Shown here: piece by piece, positions 18,057-26,632 of the stretch | How the letters are laid out: every line of letters begins with the position of its first letter | Position numbering within the stretch: the stretch's first letter is position 1 | Assembly (NCBI GenBank): GCA_018241445.1 | Contig: JAFEDT010000016.1 | Coordinates: 62,001-126,000 of the forward strand | DNA: 64,000 bases | From: Pseudomonadota bacterium | GTDB lineage: Bacteria > Pseudomonadota > Gammaproteobacteria > Steroidobacterales > Steroidobacteraceae | Reading direction: 5' to 3' | Translations under genes and position numbers: made by a program | Notes under the pieces: model-generated | The model's input: the letters and a program-made list of their open reading frames with translations, nothing else | Databases searched by the model: none | What the model was told of the DNA's origin: nothing

Positions 18057-19607
18057 ATGTCCGAAACCACGACCCCGTCCGCGCCCACAGCTCGCCAAGC
18101 GGGCGCGTCGCGGCTGTCATGGCTGTTCGCCGCGATCGAGACCCGGTCGATCGACTACATCCCGGCGGCGGAGCGCCACGGCAGCCTGGCCAGCCAGTTC
18201 ACCTTCTGGCTCAGCGTCAACCTGCACATCACCGCAATCATCACCGGCTCGCTCGCCGTAATTCTCGGCGGGGATGTTTTCTGGTCGCTGATCGGGCTGC
18301 TGGTGGGCCAGTTGCTCGGTGGCGCCGTGATGGCGCTGCATGGCGCCCAGGGCCCGCAGCTGGGACTGCCGCAGATGATTTCCAGCCGGGTGCAATTCGG
18401 CGTGTACGGCGCCATCATCCCGATCGTGCCCGTGTGCCTCATGTACGTGGGCTTCACAGCCAGCGGCGCCGTGCTGGCCGGACAGGCGGTTGGCCAGCTC
18501 CTGCCCGTGAGTGACGGCGCCGGCATCGGCATCTTCTGCTGTCTCGTCCTCGTGGTCGCGCTATTCGGCTATCGCGTGATCCACGGCGTCGGCAGGATCT
18601 CCAGCATCGTCAGCATCGCCGCCTTCGCATACCTGTTCTTCAGGTTGCTCGCCAACCAGAACATCGCAGCGTTGTTGGCCGACCGGCACTTCTCATTGCC
18701 GCACTTCCTGCTGGTCGTCTCGTTGTCGGCGTCCTGGCAGATCGCCTTCGGGCCAGCGGTGGCGGATTACTCGCGCTACCTACCGCGCACAACCTCGCCG
18801 CTGCGCACCTTCCTGGCCGTGGGCGCGGGCACCGTGATCGGCGCGCAGCTGCCGATGGCCTTCGGCGTGTTCGCGGCGGCCCTGGCCCGGACGCGCTTCG
18901 AGCACCATGAGGTCGCCTATGTTGTCGGCCTGGCCTCGAGCGGCTCGCTCGCGGCGTTGCTGTTCTTCTGCATTGCGTTCGGCAAGATCACCGTGACGTC
19001 GCTGAATACCTACGGCAGCTTCATGTCGCTGGCGACGATTGTCGGCGGCCTGCAGCGGCGGCGGCGGATCACGGTGCTGCACCGCTTTCTCTACGTGTTC
19101 GCCATGGTGGGTGCGTCGGCGTTGCTGGCCCTGGCCGGCCGGCATTCATTTCTCCAGAGCTTCCAGGTATTCATCCTGTTCCTGCTGGCCGTGTTCACGC
19201 CCTGGAGCGCCATCAACCTGGTGGACTATTACTTCTTTACGCGCTCCAGATATGACGTACCGGCGCTGGCCGATCCCGACGGGCGCTACGGTCGCTGGAA
19301 CAAGGCCGGAATCATGATCTATCTCATCGGGATCCTGATCCAGGTGCCATTCCTGTCCACCACGCTGTATACCGGACCAATGGTCGCCCGGCTCGGCGGG
19401 GCGGATATCTCGTGGATCCTGGGCCTGATAGTGCCGGGCGGCCTGTATTACGTCGTCGGCCGCATTTCCCATGGTCCGATACCGGCCAGTCTCATCCTGC
19501 CAGACGACACCGGGGCGGCTGTGGACCGTGGAGACCTTGATGACGAGCGGTCCGTCAACAACTGCCGGGTCCACTGCGTAATCCCTGCAAAGCACCTGGA
19601 GGCATGA
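18057..19607 (+). CDS. NCS1-family (cytosine/purine permease-like) transporter
   Basis: A 516-residue polytopic membrane protein with about 12 predicted helices. It begins with the NCS1-type IDYIPAAERHGSLASQFTFWLSVN segment, and GPAVADYSRYLP lies in the mid-protein helix region. NCS1 carriers bring in nucleobases, hydantoins and related heterocycles by sodium or proton symport, and members are known in pseudomonad hut operons. The reading frame ends at 19607, directly abutting the ammonia-lyase start. The C-terminal 30 residues are hydrophilic. Its cargo here is probably an imidazole compound such as histidine, urocanate or a derivative. Confidence 0.88.
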   Translation: MSETTTPSAPTARQAGASRLSWLFAAIETRSIDYIPAAERHGSLASQFTFWLSVNLHITAIITGSLAVILGGDVFWSLIGLLVGQLLGGAVMALHGAQGPQLGLPQMISSRVQFGVYGAIIPIVPVCLMYVGFTASGAVLAGQAVGQLLPVSDGAGIGIFCCLVLVVALFGYRVIHGVGRISSIVSIAAFAYLFFRLLANQNIAALLADRHFSLPHFLLVVSLSASWQIAFGPAVADYSRYLPRTTSPLRTFLAVGAGTVIGAQLPMAFGVFAAALARTRFEHHEVAYVVGLASSGSLAALLFFCIAFGKITVTSLNTYGSFMSLATIVGGLQRRRRITVLHRFLYVFAMVGASALLALAGRHSFLQSFQVFILFLLAVFTPWSAINLVDYYFFTRSRYDVPALADPDGRYGRWNKAGIMIYLIGILIQVPFLSTTLYTGPMVARLGGADISWILGLIVPGGLYYVVGRISHGPIPASLILPDDTGAAVDRGDLDDERSVNNCRVHCVIPAKHLEA

Positions 19608-21146
19608 GTGAAATCCGTCATCGAACCCGGCAAGGTCACACTGGAGCAATGGGCGAGTGTCTATCGCGGCGGCGCGGTAGCGCTCCCCGAGGGCAGCTTG
19701 GCGCGCGTCGCGCGTGGCGCGCAGGCCGTGGAGACGATCCTCGCGCGCGGCGAGCCCGTGTACGGCATCAATACGGGATTCGGCAAGCTCGCGAGCGTGC
19801 GCATCGACACGGCCGACCTCGCGAAGTTGCAGCGCAACATCGTACTGTCGCACTGCGTGGGTGTTGGCGACCCCATGCCTGTTGCAGTGACCCGCCTGAT
19901 GCTGGCGCTCAAGATCGCCAACGTGGCGCAGGGCGCCTCGGGGGTCAGGGCCGAAACGCTCAGACTGATGTGCACCCTGCTGGAGAGCGGGCTGACGCCG
20001 GTGGTGCCGTCGCAGGGCTCGGTCGGGGCTTCCGGAGACCTGGCACCCCTCGCGCATCTCGCTGCCGCAATGATCGGGGTTGGCGAGATCGCCCTGCCGA
20101 GGGGCGCGCGCCAGCCGGCACTGCAGGCGCTGCGGACTGCCGGGCTCGAGCCACTGCAGTTGGCACCCAAGGAGGGACTGGCTCTGCTCAACGGCACCCA
20201 GTTCTCCACCGCCAACGCGCTCGCGGCACTCTTCGAGATCGAAACCGTATTCCAGTCGGCACTCGTGACCGGGGCCCTCTCGACCGACGCCGCCAAGGGT
20301 TCCGATACCCCCTTCGACCCGCGCATCCATGCCTTGCGCGGTCACAGTGGCCAGATCGAGACCGCGCAGTCGCTGCGTGCACTCCTTGCGGACTCCGCCA
20401 TCCGTGCCTCCCACCGGGTGGCCGACCCCCGGGTTCAGGATCCCTACTGCCTGCGTTGCCAGCCGCAGGTCATGGGTGCGGCGCTGGATCTGCTGCGCTA
20501 CGCGGCGCGCACGCTGGAGTGCGAGGCCAACGGCGTATCCGACAATCCCCTGATCTTTCCCGATACGAACGAAGCGCTTTCCGGAGGCAACTTCCACGCC
20601 GAACCAGTGGCCTTTGCTGCCGACACCATGGCAATTGCGCTGTGCGAGATCGGCTCGCTCGCCGAGCGGCGCATAGCCATGCTGGTGGATCCGGGGCTGT
20701 CTGGCCTGCCGGCCTTTCTGACACCCGAACCGGGACTCAATTCCGGCTTGATGCTGCCGCAGGTGACGGCCGCGGCACTTGTTTCGGAGAACAAGCAGCG
20801 CGCCTATCCCGCCAGCGTGGACTCCATCCCGACCTCGGCCAACCAGGAGGATCACGTGTCGATGGCGGCTCATGGCTCGCGCCGACTGCACCGCATGGCG
20901 AGCAATGCGGCTGCAGTCATCGGTATCGAGCTCATCACCGCCGCCCAGGGCTGCGATTTTCACCGCGACCTTTGCTCCAGCCGACCTCTGGAAGCGGTGC
21001 GCAAGGTCGTTCGCAGCCGTATTGCACCGCTTACCGATGATCGCTATCTCTACAGTGATCTGCAGGCTGCGGCCGAACTCGTACGCAGCCGCGCGCTCAT
21101 CCAGGCGGTCGCTGGAGTGCCCTTGCCGGCACTGGTTAGCGCATGA
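19608..21146 (+). CDS. hutH: Histidine ammonia-lyase
   Basis: A 512-residue ammonia-lyase of the HAL/PAL family, normal length for HutH. It carries the Ala-Ser-Gly triad that cyclises to the MIO electrophile (residues 141-143 in [14 protein letters not shown]), the catalytic tyrosine region YGINTGFG (52-59), SH at 81-82, [16 protein letters not shown] and NQEDHVSM near residue 410. The Glu in NQED is typical of histidine-specific members, so L-histidine or a close analogue is expected; the product would be urocanate. GTG at 19608 follows GGAGG at 19598-19602. hutU, hutI and hutG are not in the window. A thiol-histidine or methylhistidine substrate cannot be excluded. Confidence 0.92.
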   Translation: MKSVIEPGKVTLEQWASVYRGGAVALPEGSLARVARGAQAVETILARGEPVYGINTGFGKLASVRIDTADLAKLQRNIVLSHCVGVGDPMPVAVTRLMLALKIANVAQGASGVRAETLRLMCTLLESGLTPVVPSQGSVGASGDLAPLAHLAAAMIGVGEIALPRGARQPALQALRTAGLEPLQLAPKEGLALLNGTQFSTANALAALFEIETVFQSALVTGALSTDAAKGSDTPFDPRIHALRGHSGQIETAQSLRALLADSAIRASHRVADPRVQDPYCLRCQPQVMGAALDLLRYAARTLECEANGVSDNPLIFPDTNEALSGGNFHAEPVAFAADTMAIALCEIGSLAERRIAMLVDPGLSGLPAFLTPEPGLNSGLMLPQVTAAALVSENKQRAYPASVDSIPTSANQEDHVSMAAHGSRRLHRMASNAAAVIGIELITAAQGCDFHRDLCSSRPLEAVRKVVRSRIAPLTDDRYLYSDLQAAAELVRSRALIQAVAGVPLPALVSA

Positions 21147-21188
21147 GCAGGCTGTGATCGCCATGACCGTGGGAGCCCGCAAGCACAG

Positions 21189-21374
21189 ATGCCGCTGATC
21201 CAGGTAGACATGTTCGCGGGTCGCACCGATGAACAGGTGAGGAGACTCGTCGAGGAACTCACTGCGGCCACCTGTAGGGCGCTCGGCTGCAAGGCAGAGG
21301 ACGTCTCGATCCTCGTGCGGGAGGTATCGCCTTCCCGCTGGGCAACGGGTGGCGCACTCTGGACGGACCGTTAG
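21189..21374 (+). CDS. 4-oxalocrotonate tautomerase-like protein
   Basis: A 61-residue protein of the 4-oxalocrotonate tautomerase family, which are hexamers of about 62 residues that use the amino-terminal proline as base. The sequence begins MPLIQVDMFAGRT, leaving Pro-1 after methionine removal, and ends with a WATGGAL loop. The family isomerises dienols to enones in aromatic and amino-acid breakdown. It follows the ammonia-lyase by 42 bases and is probably the last gene of the operon. Its role, perhaps tautomerising an enolic imidazole keto-acid made by the HisC-like enzyme, is inference. Confidence 0.85.
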   Translation: MPLIQVDMFAGRTDEQVRRLVEELTAATCRALGCKAEDVSILVREVSPSRWATGGALWTDR

Positions 21375-21375
21375 C

Positions 21376-22224
21376 TCACGCCCTCAGCAGTTCCAGCACC
21401 TCGTCGTGCAAGGCGCCGCCCGAGGCGAACATGTCGCTGCCCTGCAGCGGGTCGTCGCCAGCGAGGGTGCTGACGCGTCCCCCCGCACCTTCGATCACCG
21501 GCACGATCGCCATGATGTCCCAGGGTTTGAGCGCCGGATCGAACATCAGGTCCGCGCCGCCCGTGGCGAGCTGGAAGTAGCCGTGACAATCGCCCCAGGA
21601 GCGATACAGCCGCGCGCGCCGCGTGATCGCCTCGAAGGCGCGGCCTCCTTCGGGATGATCCACCATCTCCCAGTGACCCGTCGTCAGCAGCGTCGCGTCC
21701 TCGATGCGCGAGCAGGGCCGCATGCGCATCGTCCGCCCGCCCGGCACGGCGTGCGTCCCGCCCAAAGCCGTCTGCATGCTGCCCAACACCGTCTGCGTGC
21801 CGCCCAGTCCCACCAGCACATGTCCCGCCAGGGGACTGGCGATGGCGCCGATGATCGGCCGGCCGTCGCGCACCAGGGCGATCAGCGTTCCGAAGATGTA
21901 GCAGTTGGAGATGAAGGCCTTCGTGCCGTCGATCGGATCGAGCACCCAGCGATAACGGGCCGCGGGCTGGTACAGGCCATGTTCCTCGCCCAGGATGCCG
22001 TGGTCGGCATAGCGGCGCATGATCAGGTCGCGCATCGCCTCCTCCGCCCCCCGGTCGGCGGCGGTGACCGGCGAGCCGTCGCTCTTGGTCTGTACCGACT
22101 CGCCCTGCAGGTAGTGCGCACCGATCACCGCCGCGCTGGCCGCGGCCAGCTCGTACACAAAAGGCAGAAACTCCCGCTGCTCGGCGGGTTCCAGGCTGGC
22201 GCTGTAACGGTGCTCCGCGGTCAC
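21376..22224 (-). CDS. hisN: Histidinol-phosphatase-like inositol monophosphatase family enzyme
   Basis: A 282-residue member of the inositol monophosphatase family with the metal-binding motifs GEE (in GILGEEHGLY), LDPIDGTKAFI and the C-terminal PWDIMAIVPVIEGAGG. SPVTAADRGAEEAMR is also typical. The closest assigned role is histidinol-phosphate phosphatase (HisN) in histidine synthesis. About 25 residues mid-protein are a loose repeat of Gly-Thr/Met-Gln-Thr units (GGTQTVLGSMQTALGGTHAV), probably a surface loop. I chose GTG 22224; longer frames run through the divergent ctlX gene. It converges on the tautomerase with only one base between them. Confidence 0.82.
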   Translation of the reverse strand: MTAEHRYSASLEPAEQREFLPFVYELAAASAAVIGAHYLQGESVQTKSDGSPVTAADRGAEEAMRDLIMRRYADHGILGEEHGLYQPAARYRWVLDPIDGTKAFISNCYIFGTLIALVRDGRPIIGAIASPLAGHVLVGLGGTQTVLGSMQTALGGTHAVPGGRTMRMRPCSRIEDATLLTTGHWEMVDHPEGGRAFEAITRRARLYRSWGDCHGYFQLATGGADLMFDPALKPWDIMAIVPVIEGAGGRVSTLAGDDPLQGSDMFASGGALHDEVLELLRA

Positions 22225-22260
22225 GTCGCGATTGTACCCCCGGGGTGTCACAATGCGCGG

Positions 22261-23250
22261 ATGCAGCAGTGCAGTGACGCCGTGTTGATGGTCCGGCCGG
22301 CAGCCTTCGCCTACAACCCCGAGACCGCCTCGACCAACGCCTTCCAGCGGCCCGATGTCGCCACGGCGGGAGTCGGCGCTCAACCCGCCGGTACACTGCC
22401 CGCCGGCGCGACCACCCCCGGTGCAGCGACCGCCGCCGCCGCGCTCGCCGAGTTTGATCGTATGGTGCAGGCCCTGCGCGGGGAGGGTATCCAGGTCTGC
22501 GTGGCGGCTGACAACGCCACGCCTGCGAAGCCCGACGCTGTCTTTCCCAACAACTGGTTGAGCTTCCACGAGGACGGCACATTGGTGCTGTACCCGATGC
22601 ACGACGCCAGCCGGCGCGCCGAGCGTCGCCAGGAAGTGATCGAAGCCGCCATGCGCGACCTAGACTTCCGCCTCACGCACCTGCTGGACCTGACACACCT
22701 GGAATCGCAGGGACACTACCTGGAGGGCACCGGCAGCCTGGTGCTGGACCGGGCCCAGCGCGTCGCCTACGCCTGCATCTCCCCGCGCACCCATCCGCAG
22801 GCCGTCGCCGAATGGGCGCATGAGCTGGGCTACGAGCCGGTGGTGTTCACCGCCGCCGATCGTGCCGGCGTGCCGCTGTACCACACCAACGTGCTGATGG
22901 CGATCGGCGAGCGCGCGGCCGTGGTCGGCGCCGAGGCCATCGTCCCCGCCGATCGCGAGCGCGTGCTGGCGCGTCTTGCCGCCAGCGGACGCGAGGTCGT
23001 GACGCTGACGCACCAGGAGCTCGCCGGCTTTGCCGGCAACATGCTGGAGCTCGCCACCTGGGACGAGGCGCTCGGTGATGCGCGGGTGCTGGTGATGTCG
23101 CAGGCCGCGCGGCAGGCGCTGCGCCCGCAGGTGTTCGAGCAGCTCTCGGGCTGCACCGACCAGGTGCTGACCGTGCCGGTCCCCACCATCGAGCGCGCCG
23201 GCGGCGGCAGCGTGCGCTGCATGCTCGCCGAGGTTTTCCGCAAGCCATGA
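22261..23250 (+). CDS. ctlX: Citrulline utilisation hydrolase, DDAH/arginine deiminase superfamily
   Basis: A 329-residue amidinotransferase-fold hydrolase of the CtlX type. Features: MVRPAAFAYNPETASTNAFQ at the N-terminus, PDAVFPNNWLSFHEDGTLVLYPM, LEGTGSLVLDRAQR, YHTNVLMAIG with the catalytic His, and the C-terminal nucleophilic Cys in GGGSVRCMLAEVF. CtlX is a member of the guanidino-group-modifying enzymes that also include DDAH and arginine deiminase. Residues 32-60 are an Ala/Gly/Thr-rich insertion. The ATG at 22261 is 36 bases from the divergent hisN start. The plsY start overlaps its stop by 4 bases (ATGA). Confidence 0.85.
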   Translation: MQQCSDAVLMVRPAAFAYNPETASTNAFQRPDVATAGVGAQPAGTLPAGATTPGAATAAAALAEFDRMVQALRGEGIQVCVAADNATPAKPDAVFPNNWLSFHEDGTLVLYPMHDASRRAERRQEVIEAAMRDLDFRLTHLLDLTHLESQGHYLEGTGSLVLDRAQRVAYACISPRTHPQAVAEWAHELGYEPVVFTAADRAGVPLYHTNVLMAIGERAAVVGAEAIVPADRERVLARLAASGREVVTLTHQELAGFAGNMLELATWDEALGDARVLVMSQAARQALRPQVFEQLSGCTDQVLTVPVPTIERAGGGSVRCMLAEVFRKP

Positions 23251-23975
23251 CGGAACTGGCCCTCAAGGCCCTGCTGTCCTACCTGCTCGGTTCGCTCATG
23301 GGCAGCCTCATCGTCGGCAGGTTGCGCGGCGGCGTCGACATCCGCACCCTGGGCAGCGGCAACGCGGGGGCCACCAACGCACTGCGCACCCAGGGCAAGG
23401 CCGTGGGACTCACAGTGCTGGTCATCGACCTGGCGAAGGGCTGGATCGCCACCGCGCTGATCGCGCCCTGGCATCCGCTGACCGCCGTGCCGGCGGGCGC
23501 GGGCGCCCTCCACGACCTGGCGGCAGCCAACGAGGCGGCACTAGGCTGGGCACCGGCCGACGCGCTGGGCTGGGCGCAGGCCGCGTGCGGACTGGCCGTG
23601 ATGTTGGGGCATGTCTATCCGCTGTTCTTCGGCTTCCGCGGGGGCAAGGGCGTGGCGACCCTCATCGGCGCCGTGTCGGGCATCAGCGCCTGGCTGTTGC
23701 TGCCCATGATCCTGACCTGGTTCGTCGTGGTGGTGGTCAGTGGTTATGTCAGCCTCGCCTCCATGGCCGGCGCTGTGGCCCTGGTGGTGGCGATCGGCCT
23801 GTTACACACCTCCGTGGACCGCGACAACACCCGCCTGCCCATGCTGCTGTTCGCCGCGCTGTCCGCCCTGCTGATCATCTACACCCACCGTTCCAACATC
23901 ACGCGCATTCGTGCCGGCACCGAGTCGCGCGCCCGCCGCCTGTGGCGCTTCGGCCGCAACCCGGGGCCAGGATGA
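23247..23975 (+). CDS. plsY: Glycerol-3-phosphate acyltransferase PlsY
   Basis: A 242-residue inner-membrane acyltransferase that uses acyl-phosphate to acylate sn-glycerol 3-phosphate, the first step of phospholipid synthesis. The three PlsY motifs are visible: GSLMGSLIVGRL with LGSGNAGATNALR, then GHVYPLFFGFRGGKGVAT, then the C-terminal IYTHRSNITRIRAGTE. At 242 residues it is about 35 longer than most PlsY proteins because of an Ala/Gly/Trp-rich insert at about residues 75-112, between helices. It overlaps ctlX upstream and birA downstream by 4 bases each. Confidence 0.93.
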   Translation: MTELALKALLSYLLGSLMGSLIVGRLRGGVDIRTLGSGNAGATNALRTQGKAVGLTVLVIDLAKGWIATALIAPWHPLTAVPAGAGALHDLAAANEAALGWAPADALGWAQAACGLAVMLGHVYPLFFGFRGGKGVATLIGAVSGISAWLLLPMILTWFVVVVVSGYVSLASMAGAVALVVAIGLLHTSVDRDNTRLPMLLFAALSALLIIYTHRSNITRIRAGTESRARRLWRFGRNPGPG

Positions 23976-24871
23976 CGCGTGGCAGCACGACCCGCGCCGG
24001 CAGACCATCACCTGGCTCCGGCCATGGCGTCACCCGCACCGGCCGGCAACGGCGTGCCCAGCCCCAGGGCGGCGAGGCGCTCGACGCCGCCAGTATCCGT
24101 GCGCAACTGCCGCAGGCGGCGCAGGCACTGGTGACACGCCTCGACACCGCGTCGTCCGTGGGTTCCACCAACGCCGAATTGTTGGAACGCCCCCACCCTG
24201 CACCCGGCAGCAGTGAAGTGTTGCTGGCGGAGTACCAGACGGCCGGGCGCGGACGCCGCGGCCGGACCTGGCTTGCGCCCCCCGGTGGGGCCATCTGCCT
24301 GTCGCTGAGCTGGACGTTCCGCGAGGTGCATCCCGCACTCGGCTCGCTGGGACTGGTGATCGGCGTGTGCGTGCTGCGCGTGCTGCGGGCGCTCGGCCTG
24401 CAGGGCGCCGGCCTGAAGTGGCCCAACGACATCCTGGTCGGCGGCAAGAAGTTGGGGGGCGTGCTGATCGAACTGCGTGCCGAATCCACCGGCGCCGCGG
24501 GCGTCGTGATCGGCATCGGTCTGAACGTGGCGCTGGGCGACAGTCTGCGCCACGCCATTGCCGCGACCGGACTTGCTGCCACTGACCTGGTAAGTGAAGG
24601 CCTGTCGGAGGTCTCGCGCAACCGCATTGCCGCGGCCGTCATCGGCGAGTGCCTGGGCGGGCTCCCGGAGTTCGCCCGGCTGGGCCTCAAACCCTTCATC
24701 CCCGAATGGCGTGACGCCGACGCCCTGCGTGGCGCCGTCGTGTCGGTCGCGGCGCCCGAGGGTACGGTGCGCGGCACCGCGCGTGGCATCGACCTGCACG
24801 GCGCGTTCCTGCTGGAGACCGCGCAGGGCGTGCGGCGGTTCATCTCCGGCGACGTGAGCGTGCGGCCGTGA
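23972..24871 (+). CDS. birA: Biotin-acetyl-CoA-carboxylase ligase lacking the DNA-binding domain
   Basis: A 299-residue biotin protein ligase that attaches biotin to the carboxylase carrier protein through biotinyl-AMP. The catalytic core is complete: SSVGSTNAELL, AEYQTAGRGRRGRTW (biotinyl-AMP loop), LSLSWTF, LKWPNDILVGGKKLGGVLIE and a C-terminal SH3-like domain with GTARGIDLHGAFLLET. The first 40 residues are basic and low in complexity. They do not form the winged helix-turn-helix of bifunctional BirA; the sequence joins the family at EALDAASIRAQLP, right after where that domain should be. The ATG overlaps the plsY stop by 4 bases. Confidence 0.92.
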   Translation: MTRGSTTRAGRPSPGSGHGVTRTGRQRRAQPQGGEALDAASIRAQLPQAAQALVTRLDTASSVGSTNAELLERPHPAPGSSEVLLAEYQTAGRGRRGRTWLAPPGGAICLSLSWTFREVHPALGSLGLVIGVCVLRVLRALGLQGAGLKWPNDILVGGKKLGGVLIELRAESTGAAGVVIGIGLNVALGDSLRHAIAATGLAATDLVSEGLSEVSRNRIAAAVIGECLGGLPEFARLGLKPFIPEWRDADALRGAVVSVAAPEGTVRGTARGIDLHGAFLLETAQGVRRFISGDVSVRP

Positions 24872-25650
24872 GCATCCTGCTCGTTGATATCGGCAACACC
24901 CGCATCAAGTGGGTGCGCGTAGACGGCGGGCGCCTCGGGGCGCGCCACGCCGCCGCGCATGGAAACTGGAAAATCGCCGACTTTTCCCGGCGCCTGTTCG
25001 GTGACCGGGCCCGCGCTGGGGTCCGTGCCACGGCCGTAACGCGGGTCGTGGCCTCGAGTGTGGCCGGTGGCCGCGTCGATGCGCGCCTGCGCAGCGCGGC
25101 ACGCGCATACGGCGTGCGGGTGCACTTCGTTCAGTCGGTACGGGTCGGTGGCGGTGTACGCGTGGGCTACGCGGAACCGTGGCGCCTGGGCGTGGATCGC
25201 TTCGCCGCCATCGTCGGCGCGCACGGACTCTTTCCCGCGATCCCACTGCTGGTCATCGCAGTAGGCACCGCGATGACTCTCGATCTCGTATCGGGGGAGG
25301 GCCGCCATCACGGCGGCGCAATCGTGCCGGCGCCGGATCTGATGATCCAGACCCTGCTCGCCCGCACCCACGGCATCCGCCGGCGCGCGCGCGGTGGCTC
25401 GAATGCAGCCCGCGGTCCCTTCGGCCGCTCCACGCGCGCGGGAGTGGAGCAGGGTGCCCGCTACGCCGCAGCGGCCCTCATCGACCGCGCCGTCGACGAC
25501 GCCCGCGCCCTCGTCGGCCGGCCGCCACTGGTGGTGTTGAGCGGCGGGGATTCCGCGGCCGTGAGGGGCTTGGTCCACAGCCGCGCCGTCACCGTGCCCG
25601 ACCTGGTGCTGCGGGGGCTCGCGGTGCTGGCGACTGAGGTTTTGATCTAG
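24868..25650 (+). CDS. coaX: Type III pantothenate kinase
   Basis: A 260-residue CoaX-type pantothenate kinase, the first step of coenzyme A synthesis, in the ASKHA fold. Motifs: LLVDIGNTRIKW (phosphate 1), WRLGVDRFAAIVGAH (substrate loop), VIAVGTAMTLDLV (phosphate 2) and VVLSGGDSAA near the end. Length matches the family. The GTG start overlaps the birA stop by 4 bases (GTGA). The birA-coaX pairing is standard in pseudomonads and many other gammaproteobacteria. Confidence 0.94.
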   Translation: MSILLVDIGNTRIKWVRVDGGRLGARHAAAHGNWKIADFSRRLFGDRARAGVRATAVTRVVASSVAGGRVDARLRSAARAYGVRVHFVQSVRVGGGVRVGYAEPWRLGVDRFAAIVGAHGLFPAIPLLVIAVGTAMTLDLVSGEGRHHGGAIVPAPDLMIQTLLARTHGIRRRARGGSNAARGPFGRSTRAGVEQGARYAAAALIDRAVDDARALVGRPPLVVLSGGDSAAVRGLVHSRAVTVPDLVLRGLAVLATEVLI

Positions 25651-25659
25651 AATCCCTGC

Positions 25660-26445
25660 GTGCGCAACCTGTTCTTCGCATTGGTGTTTGTGAACCTGGC
25701 GTACTTCGCCTGGGCTCGCTGGGTGGATGTGCCGCGCCCTATCGCAACCAATACCGCTATCGCCCACCTGCCCAGGCTGAAACTCGCATCAGAAGTGCCG
25801 CCCGACCAGCGGGCCGCCGCCGCCCAGCCGGCAGTCTCGACCGTACCTTCGAGCAGCGTCGACTGCGTCTCCGTCGGACCCTTCGGCGACCTGGACAGCA
25901 GCGCACGCGCCGCGGCCGTGTTGCGCATCAAGGGCTTCGATCCCCACCAGCGCGCCGCCGCCGGTGAGACCTCGGAGGGCTACTGGGCCTACATCGCAGA
26001 CCTCAAGAACCAGAGAGACACCGACCGCGCACTGGCGACGCTCGAGAAGGGCGGCATCCACGACGCCCTGGTCATGCCGCCCGCGGGCGACGCCGGTCGC
26101 CGCATCTCGCTGGGATTATTTTCGGAAGCTGCCCGCGCCGAGCGGCGCGCCGCCAGCGCACGGACCCTGGGCCTCACCGTGCAGGTGGCCGAGCGCAAGC
26201 TGCCCGGGACACTCTACTGGGTGGACATGGCGCCCCTGCCGGGCAACAGCAGCGTGCCCCTGCGGGACCTGTTCGCCGAAGGGGTCGGCTCCCGCATTGC
26301 CGTGCAGCCTTGCCCCCCGGCCGGGGTCCGGCCCGCGACCCAGATCGCCTCCCCCGCGTCCCCCGCCAACCGGCCGACCCGCTCCGCGCAGGCAGGCCCG
26401 CCGGGCCCGGCTACCCCTCGCACCCCTCGGGCGAAAGTGCCGTAG
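25660..26445 (+). CDS. SPOR-domain membrane protein
   Basis: A 261-residue protein with one N-terminal signal anchor (LFFALVFVNLAYFAWARWVDV) and a SPOR peptidoglycan-binding domain at about residues 65-150 (VDCVSVGPFGDLDSSARAAAVLRIKG...SLGLFSEAARAERRAASARTLGL). The tail is rich in Pro, Ala and Thr. SPOR proteins bind denuded glycan strands at the division septum. A SPOR gene between coaX and the tRNA cluster is typical of gammaproteobacteria. It starts with GTG nine bases after coaX. Confidence 0.85.
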   Translation: MRNLFFALVFVNLAYFAWARWVDVPRPIATNTAIAHLPRLKLASEVPPDQRAAAAQPAVSTVPSSSVDCVSVGPFGDLDSSARAAAVLRIKGFDPHQRAAAGETSEGYWAYIADLKNQRDTDRALATLEKGGIHDALVMPPAGDAGRRISLGLFSEAARAERRAASARTLGLTVQVAERKLPGTLYWVDMAPLPGNSSVPLRDLFAEGVGSRIAVQPCPPAGVRPATQIASPASPANRPTRSAQAGPPGPATPRTPRAKVP

Positions 26446-26489
26446 CTTACGCGGCCGGGCAGGTAGAATCTGCGCCCCGCCTGATCGAT

Positions 26490-26561
26490 GCCGGCTTAGC
26501 TCAGTGGTAGAGCAGCGGTTTTGTAAACCGTTGGTCGGGGGTTCAAATCCCTCAGCCGGCA
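26490..26561 (+). tRNA. tRNA-Thr (anticodon TGT)
   Basis: A full cloverleaf can be drawn. The acceptor GCCGGCT (26490-26496) pairs with AGCCGGC (26554-26560), with discriminator A26561. The D-stem is GCTC/GAGC, and the 5-bp anticodon stem (26515-26519 with 26527-26531) opens with a G-U pair. The anticodon TGT at 26522-26524 reads ACA, and the T-loop is GTTCAAATC. The terminal CCA is not encoded. In pseudomonads, tRNA-Thr at this place is grouped with tRNA-Tyr and tRNA-Gly and followed by tuf. Here it stands alone and hipA follows. Confidence 0.96.
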
Positions 26562-26632
26562 AGAGAATTTGCAAGCAGAATCAATGCGCCTGATCCTTCA
26601 CTGATCGTCGGGCCCGCATCGGGTCCATGGTT

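Noticed and set aside
26554..26561. A second copy of the tRNA-Thr 3' end as attR
   Set aside because: Short matches such as CCAGCCGGCA at 25825 and 36174 are only GC-rich chance hits; no copy of the T-arm plus acceptor was found.
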